Of a stretch of 36,780 nucleotides of DNA, positions 8,608-16,490 are shown one piece after another (position 1 is the first letter of the stretch; each line of letters opens with the position of its first letter). The position numbers and the translations under genes were made by a program. Location: the NCBI RefSeq assembly GCF_012641405.1, contig NZ_JABAII010000034.1, positions 1 through 36,780 on the forward strand. The letters run 5' to 3'. The notes below the pieces were generated by a model. It did no database searches. It was not told the DNA's origin and saw only the letters and a list, made by a program, of their open reading frames with translations. This DNA is from Rhizobium sp. P40RR-XXII. Its GTDB lineage: Bacteria > Pseudomonadota > Alphaproteobacteria > Rhizobiales > Rhizobiaceae.

Positions 8608-8850
8608 GAACCTTCTGAATGTTGTTATCTAACGAATGGATACCAAAAACCTCGATCTCGGCCTGCTCGACGCTCGAAGCCCTTCTGGCGGAAGGAAACG
8701 TTACGCGTGCCGCCCGGCTCTTGAACCTGAGCCAACCTACCCTTGTCGGCACGGCTGGCGCGGCTTCGCGATGAACTCGGCGATCACGGCCTGCAGCACG
8801 GCCGAACGTCATTCGTCCGCCCCTTGGCTGGGTGAGCCCCCTCCGTTCTA
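8608..8850 (+). pseudogene. Decayed second copy of the LysR regulator (start only)
   Basis: From 8636, ATGGATACCAAAAACCTCGA matches the start of the LysR gene at 1280. The reading frame breaks after LDLGLL; shifting frame recovers LEALLAEGNVTRAARLLNLSQPTL, the helix-turn-helix. After about 65 codons the homology is lost. The 28 bases before the ATG also match the upstream block of the first copy. It is a truncated, frameshifted duplicate lying divergent to the epoxide hydrolase. Confidence 0.75.
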
Positions 8851-8897
8851 GCGCTTGTCCCCTCTCTCCAGCGTCCAATGTGGATTGCAGCTTCACT

Positions 8898-8937
8898 TGT
8901 CGCAAATCACGTCGCAGATTTTATACCACCTGCGACA
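8898..8937. promoter_or_regulatory. Inverted repeat, possible operator
   Basis: TGTCGCA at 8898-8904 and TGCGACA at 8931-8937 enclose GTCGCAG (8911-8917) and CTGCGAC (8930-8936), so three related half-sites lie in 40 bases around an AT-rich core (ATTTTATACC). This resembles a regulator binding site. No intact gene starts directly beside it; an AAAGGAGGG site at 8970-8978 stands before a short reading frame antisense to the dehydrogenase fragment. Confidence 0.3.
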
Positions 8938-9079
8938 GACTTAACCGACATATGAAATGCCTGAAAAACAAAGGAGGGCTGATGCTGTCGCGTAGTTGGG
9001 AGTTGTGCAACACAGGACGGTCGCCTCCTATCCAAGACGGTCCCGTCCTGCTGGCCTCTGCGCGAAAAGAAGCTTCCCT

Positions 9080-9494
9080 TCACCATTGGACGCAGATCTT
9101 GCCGAAATGTTCGCCGCTCAGCCGATATGCGAACGCCTCAGGCAACTCCCCGAAGGCAAAGGTGCCGTCGATGACGGGACGGACGCCGGTCGCTTCAAGC
9201 GCTGCGATATCATTCTGCTGATCGCGCCGACTGCCGACGATCAATCCCTTCAGGTGAATTTGCTTGCGCATGAGCTCCACCGTCGGCACCCGACCCTCGA
9301 GCCCGGTGAGCACGCCGATCAGCGCGATATGCCCGCCAACCCGTATGGCCCTGATCGACTGTGGCAAGGCGCCTGGGCCGCCGATTTCGACGACATGGCT
9401 CACGCCTTCTCCGCCCGTCAGCCGCAAGACCTCGCTGCTCCATTCGGGCGTGGCTTTGCAGTTGATCGTGTGATCTGCCCCGAGCGCGCGTAGG
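9080..9494 (-). pseudogene. C-terminal half of the alcohol dehydrogenase split from 5605-6208
   Basis: Encodes LRALGADHTINCKATPEW through the rest of the Rossmann domain (GGEGVSHVVEIGGPGALPQS, VGGHIALIGVLTG) to the normal end GEHFGKICVQW. It begins abruptly where the 5605 half stops: residues ~203 to 340 of the family are present, with no gap or overlap. The frame has a GTG at 9505, but there is no ribosome binding site, so translation is unlikely. Orientation and boundary fit an inversion of 6209-9489. Confidence 0.85.
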
Positions 9495-9728
9495 GTGCCG
9501 CGCACGGCAAAACGTGTGCCTTATGCAATGTCGAATATTTCGCTATCCGGTGCTGCGCGCCGCCGCGGCGAGCATCGATGGACCGGATAGCTGCTCGGCT
9601 ATGGTTGAGCAGGAAGGGGACCGTGACTGCTGATTGATTGCCTTTCCAGATCATTTTTCCGCGCCGGTGTGGCCCTGAAATCGGCCAGCTGCCTTGAACG
9701 TGTTCCCCACTCTGGAGAGAGCCTGTAT

Positions 9729-10010
9729 GTCCGATGTTTTGCCATTTTTCCGCACCTGGGCGGCACATCCGCTCCGCATTGCCTCTGTCGTTCTCTCGGG
9801 AAGGCGTTGGGCCAATTGATAACGTCCGAGATAAGCGCAGGTGGTGGTCCAGTCCTGGAACTTGGACCTGGAACGGGCGCTCTTACGCAGGCGCTTGTCG
9901 AGCGGGACAATCCGAACTCGAGTTGGTGCTCGTCGAATGTACGACGCGGTTTGCCCAGATTCTCTGTCAACGGTACTCATCCGGCAGCATCTATTACACC
10001 ACTTCGTGAT
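9729..10010 (+). pseudogene. Frameshifted phospholipid-methyltransferase-like relic
   Basis: MSDVLPFFRTWAAHPLRIAS in one frame is followed, after a shift near 9800, by ALGQLITSEISAGGGPVLEL and GPGTGALTQALVERD (SAM-binding motif I), then after another shift by ELVLVECTTRFAQILCQRY. This order matches PmtA-like or rRNA-dimethylase-like SAM methyltransferases. The C-terminal half is gone. At least two frameshifts make it non-functional. Confidence 0.6.
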
Positions 10011-10244
10011 GACACTTTCTGTAACGTCCGCGCTCGCCGGAACGAAAAGAGGAATTGGTTCAAACAGGAAGGAATGGCTATGGCCATGATGTTATCAGTA
10101 GAGAATTCCCCACTGCGAGCTTCAGCGATTTCGTTTGCTTGGGGATCCATTGTTTCCGCTGGCAAATCCTCAAGACGGTAAACGCATCTTGGCTAAAACG
10201 CTCGTTTATCTCGCAACTCGCAATCCATAGCTTGAGGCACTTTA

Positions 10245-11228
10245 ATGCTCAAAGATAACGAAAAAAAATTCGGTAAAGGTGTAACAGCGCTAGGTCTGTC
10301 GTCAGTCGATAGCAGTGGACGGTTCATTGAGGCTCGTTACCTCAGGACATGGCGTGGTGATGACGATGATCATACGGGTACGGTTCGCATCGACGAAGCC
10401 GACCTCTCGCGACGCCTCGGACGATCTTTCTCCGGCGTCGCCCGACACGACGCCGTTCGGGACGTTTACATCGTCCCGATTCAAACCAAAATCCGCAACC
10501 TTCACGAGAAGGCGGTAGATCTCTGTGATGTTTACTTGCGCCTTTACCTCCTAAGCGCCCGCCTGGCGACACCTGATCAGGTCAGTCTCGCGGGCGCTCT
10601 GGACTTTTTTGTCAACGTTGCCTGGACTTCGGTGGGCCCCTGTCTACCAGAACGCGTCGAGGAGGTGCAGCACACGGCACGAATTAGCGGGCAGGGAGTG
10701 ACAGTCGGGAGTGTCTGGCCTTTCCCGCGTATGACGGATTACGTTGTGCCAACGGGCGTCAAGGTTATGAACACTGAGAATGTACGCTTGGGCGCTTATC
10801 TCGCGCCAGGAACGACTGTGCTCGGCGCTGGTTTCTGCAACACGGGTTCCTCGACTCGTGGGGCGACAGCGATCGAGGGACGACTTAGCCTCGGTGTCAG
10901 CGTTGGCGAAGGAACGCACATCGGCGGTGGCGCCTCCCTTATGGGGACGACATCCGGCGGCGGCAAGCAAGTGGTGACGATCGGCAGAAACTGCCTGGTC
11001 GGAGCAAATGCCGGGGTTGGTATCGCGCTGGGCGACGATTGCATTGTCGAAGCCGGTTGCTACGTAACCGCCGGTATGCCGGTCAGCCTTCCTGACGGCC
11101 AGATCGTCAAAGCAATTGATCTCTCCAGCAAGCCGGGGCTTCTATTCCGCCGCAATGCCGTGCAGGGAAACGTAGAGGCCTTGCCATCGCCTGGATGGAA
11201 AGGGTTGAACATGATGCTCCACCAATAG
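10245..11228 (+). CDS. dapD: Tetrahydrodipicolinate N-succinyltransferase, actinobacterial type
   Basis: A 327-residue protein with a left-handed beta-helix transferase core. It matches the long DapD of mycobacteria and corynebacteria rather than the ~280-residue proteobacterial form: FPRMTDYVVPTGVKV, VRLGAYLAPGTTV, SVGEGTHIGGGASLMGT, SGGGKQVVTIG and NAGVGIALGDDCIVEAG. This enzyme succinylates tetrahydrodipicolinate on the way to lysine and diaminopimelate. Where mycobacterial DapD has HEGFVN, recalled as carrying an active-site glutamate, this protein has GAGFCN, so activity or substrate may differ. A GAGG site lies upstream of the ATG. No other lysine-pathway gene is near; a TabB-like role in a secondary metabolite is possible. 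Confidence 0.82.
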   Translation: MLKDNEKKFGKGVTALGLSSVDSSGRFIEARYLRTWRGDDDDHTGTVRIDEADLSRRLGRSFSGVARHDAVRDVYIVPIQTKIRNLHEKAVDLCDVYLRLYLLSARLATPDQVSLAGALDFFVNVAWTSVGPCLPERVEEVQHTARISGQGVTVGSVWPFPRMTDYVVPTGVKVMNTENVRLGAYLAPGTTVLGAGFCNTGSSTRGATAIEGRLSLGVSVGEGTHIGGGASLMGTTSGGGKQVVTIGRNCLVGANAGVGIALGDDCIVEAGCYVTAGMPVSLPDGQIVKAIDLSSKPGLLFRRNAVQGNVEALPSPGWKGLNMMLHQ

Positions 11229-11313
11229 ATACGTCGGAATCGAGCGTCGGTCTGTTTCACGTTCCTCACGCAGTTTTACGCGATCAGCTCGGGCAGGATT
11301 TCGGAGGTGATTG

Positions 11314-11481
11314 GTGCCAGGTAAGTGGGTGACAGCGGGTTCATACGTGAAGTCTGACACCAACCGCCTCAACGACAGCGCGGTGCGCACGATCCGTCAC
11401 GAAGAAGCCGACCGCCGCTCCAAGAAGGAATATCTCCGCGCCCTTCGTCCTACAAAAGAAGCCGAAGGGCGCGAAAACTAA
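11314..11481 (+). CDS. Possible small protein, 55 residues
   Basis: A GTG start at 11314 after GGAGG at 11303-11307 opens a 55-residue charged frame ending in REN. It is rich in Arg, Lys and Glu (VRTIRHEEADRRSKKEYL). It fills the gap between the dapD and decarboxylase genes. No family is recognised. Its end contains a perfect 11-bp inverted repeat. Confidence 0.35.
   Translation: MPGKWVTAGSYVKSDTNRLNDSAVRTIRHEEADRRSKKEYLRALRPTKEAEGREN
11437..11473. terminator. Perfect 11-bp hairpin
   Basis: CGCGCCCTTCG at 11437-11447 pairs with CGAAGGGCGCG at 11463-11473 across a 15-base loop. There is no T run, so it is either a factor-aided terminator, a processing hairpin, or a constraint within the small reading frame that covers it. 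Confidence 0.4.
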
Positions 11482-11592
11482 CGGACCTCGGGAGAGGCAC
11501 GATCTTCTTAGACCACCATAAGAAGGCCACGACCTTTGCCACGCTAGGCGGAAGGCTTATGGCCCGAATGAACTGACAAGGACATATTCATC

Positions 11593-13026
11593 ATGAAACC
11601 AAGCGAATTTCGCCGCCAAGGCCACAATCTGATCGACTGGCTCGCGGACTATTACGAGAACATCGAAGCACTTCCCGTACAGCCGAAGACGAAGCCCGGC
11701 GACGTCAAGGCACTGCTGCCGAAGTCGGCGCCAGATCAGCCTGAGCCATTCGATAAGATCATCGATGACCTGGACCGCGTCGTGCTACCGAATGTAACAC
11801 ATTGGCAGCATCCGCACTTCTACGGATATTTTCCTTCAAACTCCCTCGGGGCCGGTGTCCTTGGTGACTTGGTGAGTACCGGCTTAGGCGTCTTAGGACT
11901 GTCTTGGCAGTCCTCACCGGCTGTTACCGAAGTTGAGGAGGTGGTGGCCGACTGGTTCCGCCAGATGGTAGGGCTCTCCCGAGCTTGGTTCGGCGTCATC
12001 AATGATACCGCCTCGACGAGCACGCTGGTTTCCCTGCTTTGCGCGCGTGAGAAGATCACCGGCTATTCCATGGCGGTAGATGGTCTGCAAAGGGACAGCC
12101 AAACGCTCGTCGTTTATACCTCTGCCAGCGCTCATTCTTCAGTCGAGAAGGCTGCACTGCTTGCTGGGTTTGGACGCTTAAACGTCAGAACCATCGATAT
12201 CGATGAAACCTTCGCTATGCGAACGGATCTGCTCGAACAGGCCATTTTGGACGACATAGCAATGGGCAAGCAGCCCTGTGCTGTTGTCGCTGCAATTGGT
12301 GGTACAGCGACCGCATCGATTGATCCGCTATCAGAGATTGCTGCAATCGCTCGCCGCCACGACGTCTGGCTCCATGTTGATGCCGCGATGGCAGGAAATG
12401 CGATGATCCTGCCGGAATGCCGCTGGATGTGGGATGGGATCGAACAAGCAGACAGCCTCGTCATCAACCCGCACAAATGGCTTGGGGTCCCATTCGACTG
12501 CTCGCTCTACTTCGTTCGCGACGAGCAGCATCTCCAGCGGGTCATGTCGACCAACGCCAGTTATCTTCAATCCAGCGTCGACAGCCAAGTCCGCAATCTC
12601 CGTGACACCGGGATCCCGCTCGGCCGTCGGTTCAGGGCTTTGAAACTTTGGTTTTTGATCCGGGAACAGGGAGTGTCTGGTCTCCAAAAGCGGTTGCGAC
12701 GCGATCTTGAGCTAGCCCAAAATTTTGCAGCTCAGGTGGCCGGCACGACCGATTGGCACCTAGTCGCACCCGTGCATCTTCAAACGGTGTGCGTCAGATA
12801 CCAGCCGGCAATTGTCCCTGAAGCGCGGCTGAACGAATTCACGCTAGCCTGGGCCGAGGCATTAAATTCCACGGGGAAAGCATATGTCACTCCAGCTGCG
12901 GTGAACGGCAGATGGATGGTAAGAATCTCAATAGGAGCACCCGGCACGGAGAAAGCCGACACCGAGCGTCTATGGTCCTCTTTGAAAGAAGTATCGGCTG
13001 CTGTAGCTCAGGAGCTCAGTAGCTAG
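11593..13026 (+). CDS. PLP-dependent group II decarboxylase, aromatic-L-amino-acid type
   Basis: A 477-residue fold-type I PLP enzyme, the usual length for aromatic-amino-acid decarboxylases. Lys295 in NPHKWLGVPFD binds the cofactor, Asp263 in HVDAAMAG contacts the pyridine nitrogen, and His181 in SASAHSSVEKAA stacks on the ring. The substrate-side HWQHPHFYGYFPS motif is also present. It would convert an L-amino acid, such as tryptophan, DOPA or tyrosine, to the amine and CO2; the exact substrate cannot be read. An AAGGA site precedes the ATG. The gene follows dapD and precedes a carbamoyltransferase relic. Confidence 0.92.
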   Translation: MKPSEFRRQGHNLIDWLADYYENIEALPVQPKTKPGDVKALLPKSAPDQPEPFDKIIDDLDRVVLPNVTHWQHPHFYGYFPSNSLGAGVLGDLVSTGLGVLGLSWQSSPAVTEVEEVVADWFRQMVGLSRAWFGVINDTASTSTLVSLLCAREKITGYSMAVDGLQRDSQTLVVYTSASAHSSVEKAALLAGFGRLNVRTIDIDETFAMRTDLLEQAILDDIAMGKQPCAVVAAIGGTATASIDPLSEIAAIARRHDVWLHVDAAMAGNAMILPECRWMWDGIEQADSLVINPHKWLGVPFDCSLYFVRDEQHLQRVMSTNASYLQSSVDSQVRNLRDTGIPLGRRFRALKLWFLIREQGVSGLQKRLRRDLELAQNFAAQVAGTTDWHLVAPVHLQTVCVRYQPAIVPEARLNEFTLAWAEALNSTGKAYVTPAAVNGRWMVRISIGAPGTEKADTERLWSSLKEVSAAVAQELSS

Positions 13027-13100
13027 TTCCGACATCCTTGCCATCGCTGGGTAGCATTGTTACCTCTGGCATACATCTGAATCATGCAGTTACCTTAGAT

Positions 13101-13133
13101 CCCTTGCTCATCCGCCCGGCCGATGAGCAAGGG
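13101..13133. terminator. Terminator-like hairpin after the decarboxylase
   Basis: CCCTTGCTCATC at 13101-13112 pairs perfectly with GATGAGCAAGGG at 13122-13133 over a 9-base loop, 75 bases after the decarboxylase stop codon. The stem is strong, but no T run follows. Confidence 0.55.
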
Positions 13134-13517
13134 TGAAAGCCTCACCACTGTGCGGTTGCGATCCCTATCCTGAGCGATCTCCACTGACACGTTGAGCGTG
13201 TACTAAAAGACTTTATCGGGCATAGTGGCGGCAATTTACACAAGTCGGAAGCCGCAGCGGAAACAAAGGCCCAAAGTGAATTCAGGATGGTAGTCGTTTA
13301 AATTCTTGGTACCGCATCCTCTCGGAAATTTGATGCCAGAGGAAATTGCCTGCCTTCGCCCGAGCCTCGACGCCTTTCTTCAGTCCAGTGTTGATGAGGC
13401 CCCCTCGTGATTAGAGCCATTCTATTTTCGTATTCTGTACTGGCGGCGATGTCGGGCCCCTCGTTCGATGCGGTTCCTTGCGGCGGCTCCATGGCCTGTC
13501 CCGTGAACGGCGGCGAT

Positions 13518-13712
13518 TGTCCGTCGTCGAATGATTTGAGACTTTTTGGGCTTTGGAAGAATGGAGTTTCCGGCTCGGTTTGCGTTTTGATTTAAGCCGC
13601 TTTGGCTTGGTGGTTCAAGCGGCGCTGTCTGATCGTGTCCCGTTTGATCCTTTCGCGTTCGAGCAATATCATCTGACCGCGTTCAAAGTAGACGTCGGCT
13701 GGCGTTGCGAAC
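13518..13712 (-). mobile_element. IS3-family element relic (transposase end and terminal repeat)
   Basis: The minus strand encodes ATPADVYFERGQ and then LLERERIKRDTIRQRRLNHQ to a stop at 13592, the standard end of an IS3-family OrfB integrase. About 75 bases beyond the stop, TGTCCGTCGTC at 13518 looks like the outer inverted repeat. The rest of the element is gone, and at its inner edge it joins the carbamoyltransferase relic. Confidence 0.6.
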
Positions 13713-14489
13713 CTCCAAGGAGGCTCTCTAGTTTCTTGGCAAACATTTTGTCGCGATACGGGAAAGTGAAGTATTCCATGTTTAGTTGAAACAACCCGTC
13801 AGGCTTGATCTCTATCAGCTTCTCCAGGATCAGGGACGCATATGTGGGCTCGCCGTATGGCGCTAGTCCCATGACTTTATACTCGCCGGAATTCACCTTA
13901 AATCCCAGCAGCGCGGTGAAGGTGGAATAGAGCAGGCCGATCGAGTGGGGGAACTACACAGAGTCATTGAGTGAGATCTGGGAGTTCTGACCGAACCCGA
14001 GGCTCGTCGTCACCCCCTCGCCTACCCATCGACGACCAGGATTGCTGCGTTATCAAAAGGGGAGGGGAAAAACGCGCTCGCCGCGTGAGACAGATGGTGA
14101 TCAACCTCGCGGATTCTGCACCTGTCATCTTTGATACCAAACTGTGACCGTAGCTCCTTGCGAATCCGATCCTCGGCGGAATATTTTCCGGACCACCATT
14201 CGGGCAAGAATCCAGAGAGCATGTCCAGTGATGACGGCATGTGCGTCATTATTGTTGAGACTATGCGCGAAAGCTTTTTCCGAGAGTTCTCATAATATAC
14301 GACAAGCTCAACATCCCTTAGCTCCAGTCCGGCGGCTTCCAAACAGTAACGGATCGCATTGCCCGGAAAAGAAGAGTCGTGCCTAATTCTCGTGAAGCGT
14401 TCTTCCTGGGCCGCCGCCAGGACCTTCCCATCCCGCGTGATGGCGGCCGCGCTATCGTGATAAAAGCAAGAAATACCCAAAATAACCAT
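13700..14489 (-). pseudogene. Carbamoyltransferase (NodU/CmcH family) relic
   Basis: Starts normally with MVILGISCFYHDSAAAI and keeps VDHHLSHAASAFFPSPF and ILVVDG, the conserved features of the N-terminal Kae1/HSP70-like domain of O-carbamoyltransferases. A frameshift near 14020 and a TAG stop near 13955 interrupt it, after which HSIGLLYSTFTALLGFKVNS and GEYKVMGLAPYGEPTY continue. The reading ends around 13712, where an IS3-family end abuts. Only about 260 of the usual ~550-600 residues remain, and the C-terminal domain is lost. Family members carbamoylate antibiotics or Nod factors, so this may be part of a former biosynthetic cluster. Confidence 0.8.
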
Positions 14490-14728
14490 TTCAACCGCCC
14501 CGGTTGGTCGGTAGTTCCGCGATTTAGTCTATGCTCCGGCGGAGATGCTGTCGAGCCCATAGGTCTGTTGCCGTTGTAAAGGCGTTCTCAAGCTTTTGAA
14601 GCAGTTTAAGTAATTGACGAATGATTTTGCAATTTTTGCAAGCCGAAGAGCAATTTCAAACCTGGGTCTTTAGTGATTTATTTTCAATGGCTTAGGTGGA
14701 TTACTGCCGCTGCGACGAGGTCTACGAA

Positions 14729-14820
14729 GGTTCGTATCCCTTCACATCAAATGGATCCGGTTTTGTTGACTGCGGGTCGTGACCTTTAATAGTGCAGTTG
14801 CAGCCAAGTGCGGACGACTG
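14729..14820 (+). repeat. Dispersed repeat copy A (tRNA T-arm-like start)
   Basis: Aligns at roughly 80% with 30143-30235 in the same orientation: GGTTCGTATCCCTTCACATC here against GGTTCGAATCCCTTCACATC there, then shared GGATCCG, TTTTGTTGA, GGGTCGTGA and TGCAGCC blocks. The first bases look like the T-loop arm and 3' end of a tRNA gene, the usual place for integrase attachment. Flanks beyond the repeat do not match. Confidence 0.6.
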
Positions 14821-14822
14821 GT

Positions 14823-14957
14823 TTACGCGCCCATTTCGGACAGCGAGCGGTTCGCTGGACCGTCTTTAGCGACTAGGATGTGATTGGCAAACCGGCGGAT
14901 TTTGGCGATTACATGCGTCTGGCCGTCATTGCCGATCAAAAGCGAGTAGGACAGCAT
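14823..14957 (-). CDS. Possible small protein or gene remnant, 44 residues
   Basis: The frame reads MLSYSLLIGNDGQTHVIAKI, then continues to SLSEMGA and stops at 14823. Its residue mix and codon choice look coding-like, but there is no strong ribosome binding site and no recognised family. It may be the end of a larger decayed gene. Confidence 0.3.
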   Translation of the reverse strand: MLSYSLLIGNDGQTHVIAKIRRFANHILVAKDGPANRSLSEMGA

Positions 14958-15087
14958 GGCGTCATCGCGCTAGCAAGAGCTTTGTGTCAGTCTTCATGCG
15001 TGAAGTCGCGGATACGGGCTACAAAAGAGGGCAAGATAACCACTTTCTGAGGTGCATCTTTTACGATGAATAATGTAGAGGTTGGAT

Positions 15088-15324
15088 ATGAAAGAAGCCG
15101 ACGAGCATAAATCGCTTCGAGTTATTACTTTAGGCGAAAAGATAATTCGCCTCTTCATATTGGCTATTCTATTTATAATTTGCTTTGTTGTCGTTGATGT
15201 ACTTAGTTATAACTTCGTTATGCACATTGTTAGCTGTTCCTATATTTACATATTCTACTGTGTAATGAAAGGAGAAAGGATTTTTCCGGCGTTCTTTTAT
15301 AATCGCAACAGAAACCGGAATTAA
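15088..15324 (+). CDS. Small AT-rich membrane protein, unknown function
   Basis: A 78-residue frame from the ATG at 15088. A charged N-terminus (MKEADEHKSLRVITLGEK) is followed by one long or two short hydrophobic helices (LFILAILFIICFVVVDVLSY, then HIVSCSYIYIFYCVM) and a basic tail (NRNRNRN). Codon use is AT-rich and unlike the GC-rich neighbours, suggesting foreign origin. Small membrane proteins like this can be toxins, immunity factors or phage products, but there is no evidence for any of these. Confidence 0.45.
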   Translation: MKEADEHKSLRVITLGEKIIRLFILAILFIICFVVVDVLSYNFVMHIVSCSYIYIFYCVMKGERIFPAFFYNRNRNRN

Positions 15325-15360
15325 CATAGGTCTTCCTCACTTTATGTGGTTAGCAAATCG

Positions 15361-15501
15361 TTAGCGATGACGCTGGTATGAACTTGCATGCAAACGAAAT
15401 CGAAATAGTCGACCGGCCCGGGCGTTAAAGTGCAGAGCGTCGTATCCGTCGACAAAGGCGATTAGTTTGTATCTGCCTGCGTACCACCATCTGGCAGTCA
15501 T
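15361..15501 (-). CDS. Possible small protein downstream of the exonuclease
   Basis: A 46-residue frame begins 12 bases after the exonuclease stop, in the same direction: MTARWWYAGRYKLIAFVDGY, then DALHFNARAGRLF and a basic end. The tight spacing suggests an operon partner. No family is recognised. Confidence 0.35.
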   Translation of the reverse strand: MTARWWYAGRYKLIAFVDGYDALHFNARAGRLFRFRLHASSYQRHR

Positions 15502-15513
15502 GCCCGACTGAAC

Positions 15514-16490
15514 CTATCGCCGCCCTCTGAACCTGTCGAATGCCGTCAGACGCTGGACCGGCGGATCTGCGTCTTCCCACCGGTAAATCTCGTTTCGCAG
15601 GAAGCGGAACTCGTCTTCCATGGCCTCTTCGGCGACCTCGATCCACCATGATTTCGGCCGACCGTCGCTTCCGTCTGACCAGCGATAGCCTCGCTCTTTG
15701 AGCCGATCCTTCAGATCGAAGGGCGAGTTCTCCGCAAAGATGCGCATGCGGGAACGCTGGCTCGCCTGATAAAGCTCCGCAAAAGGTGCTTGATCATTAT
15801 CTTCCCGAGAGAGTGCCAGCACCTCCAGCAGCGCGAAACAATCTCGACGGCGCGGTGTCCGACGTGGAAATAGCCACTCTGGTTGATGAGATAGCCGAGC
15901 TTGGTTCCCTCATATCCCCTGGCGCTCCAATCGATCTCGGAATTGGAACAAGCCCAGGCTTTTCGAGCAAAGATCGAGGAGAAAGCCTCGCAAAAGGGCC
16001 GATCGAAGCCGGCATTATGGGCAACGATGAGATCGGCGGGCTCGATAAGCCTATGAACCGCCGGCATGTCAATCAACTGGCCGAGGACCATGTCGTCCAT
16101 GATGCCAGTCAGGCGGGTGACCTCGGCCGGGATCGGATTGCTCGGCTGCTGTAGCCCGCCATAGACATCAGTGACATCACCGATTTCGCCCTCTTCATTG
16201 AAGGTGAAGCCGATCAGACCGATTTCGATGATCTCGTCCTTTCTTGCGTCGAGACCGGTCGTCTCGGTATCGAGGATGACGCCTCGCAGCGGATAGCCAG
16301 GTCTTGCAGCAGGGACGATCGGGCGCTGTTCGAGTTTTTTCAGGATCTGGTAGCGCCCGGTCGCTTGCAGGATCCGCACCATATCGGCTTCGTCAGGCGC
16401 TGATCCAACCTGTCGAACGGGCACGGTTCGCGCCGACACTCTGCGAATGGACTCCGCACTCTCCGAAAACATGTCTAGCTGAGACGTCAT
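15514..16490 (-). pseudogene. DnaQ-like 3'-5' exonuclease with a one-base frameshift
   Basis: A DEDDh exonuclease: motif I VILDTETTGLD, motif II VAHNAGFDRPFCE, and the motif III region VGHRAV. At about 15843-15848 one base seems to be missing. As it stands the frame gives GHRAVEIVSRC; restoring a base gives GHRAVDDCFALLEVLALSRE, the expected motif III, and leads into the frame that ends at 15514 (WWIEVAEEAMEDEFRFLRNE). Intact, it would have about 325 residues and be a plasmid-type polymerase III epsilon relative acting on DNA ends. Either a genuine recent mutation or a sequencing error; the downstream frame is otherwise clean. Confidence 0.82.

Larger units (their letters stand above)
14493..15081. 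other. Low-GC region without an intact gene
   Basis: Composition falls well below that of the neighbours. It contains a tRNA-arm-like repeat copy at 14729-14820 and a 44-codon minus-strand frame at 14823-14957. Nothing else is recognised. Confidence 0.5.
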
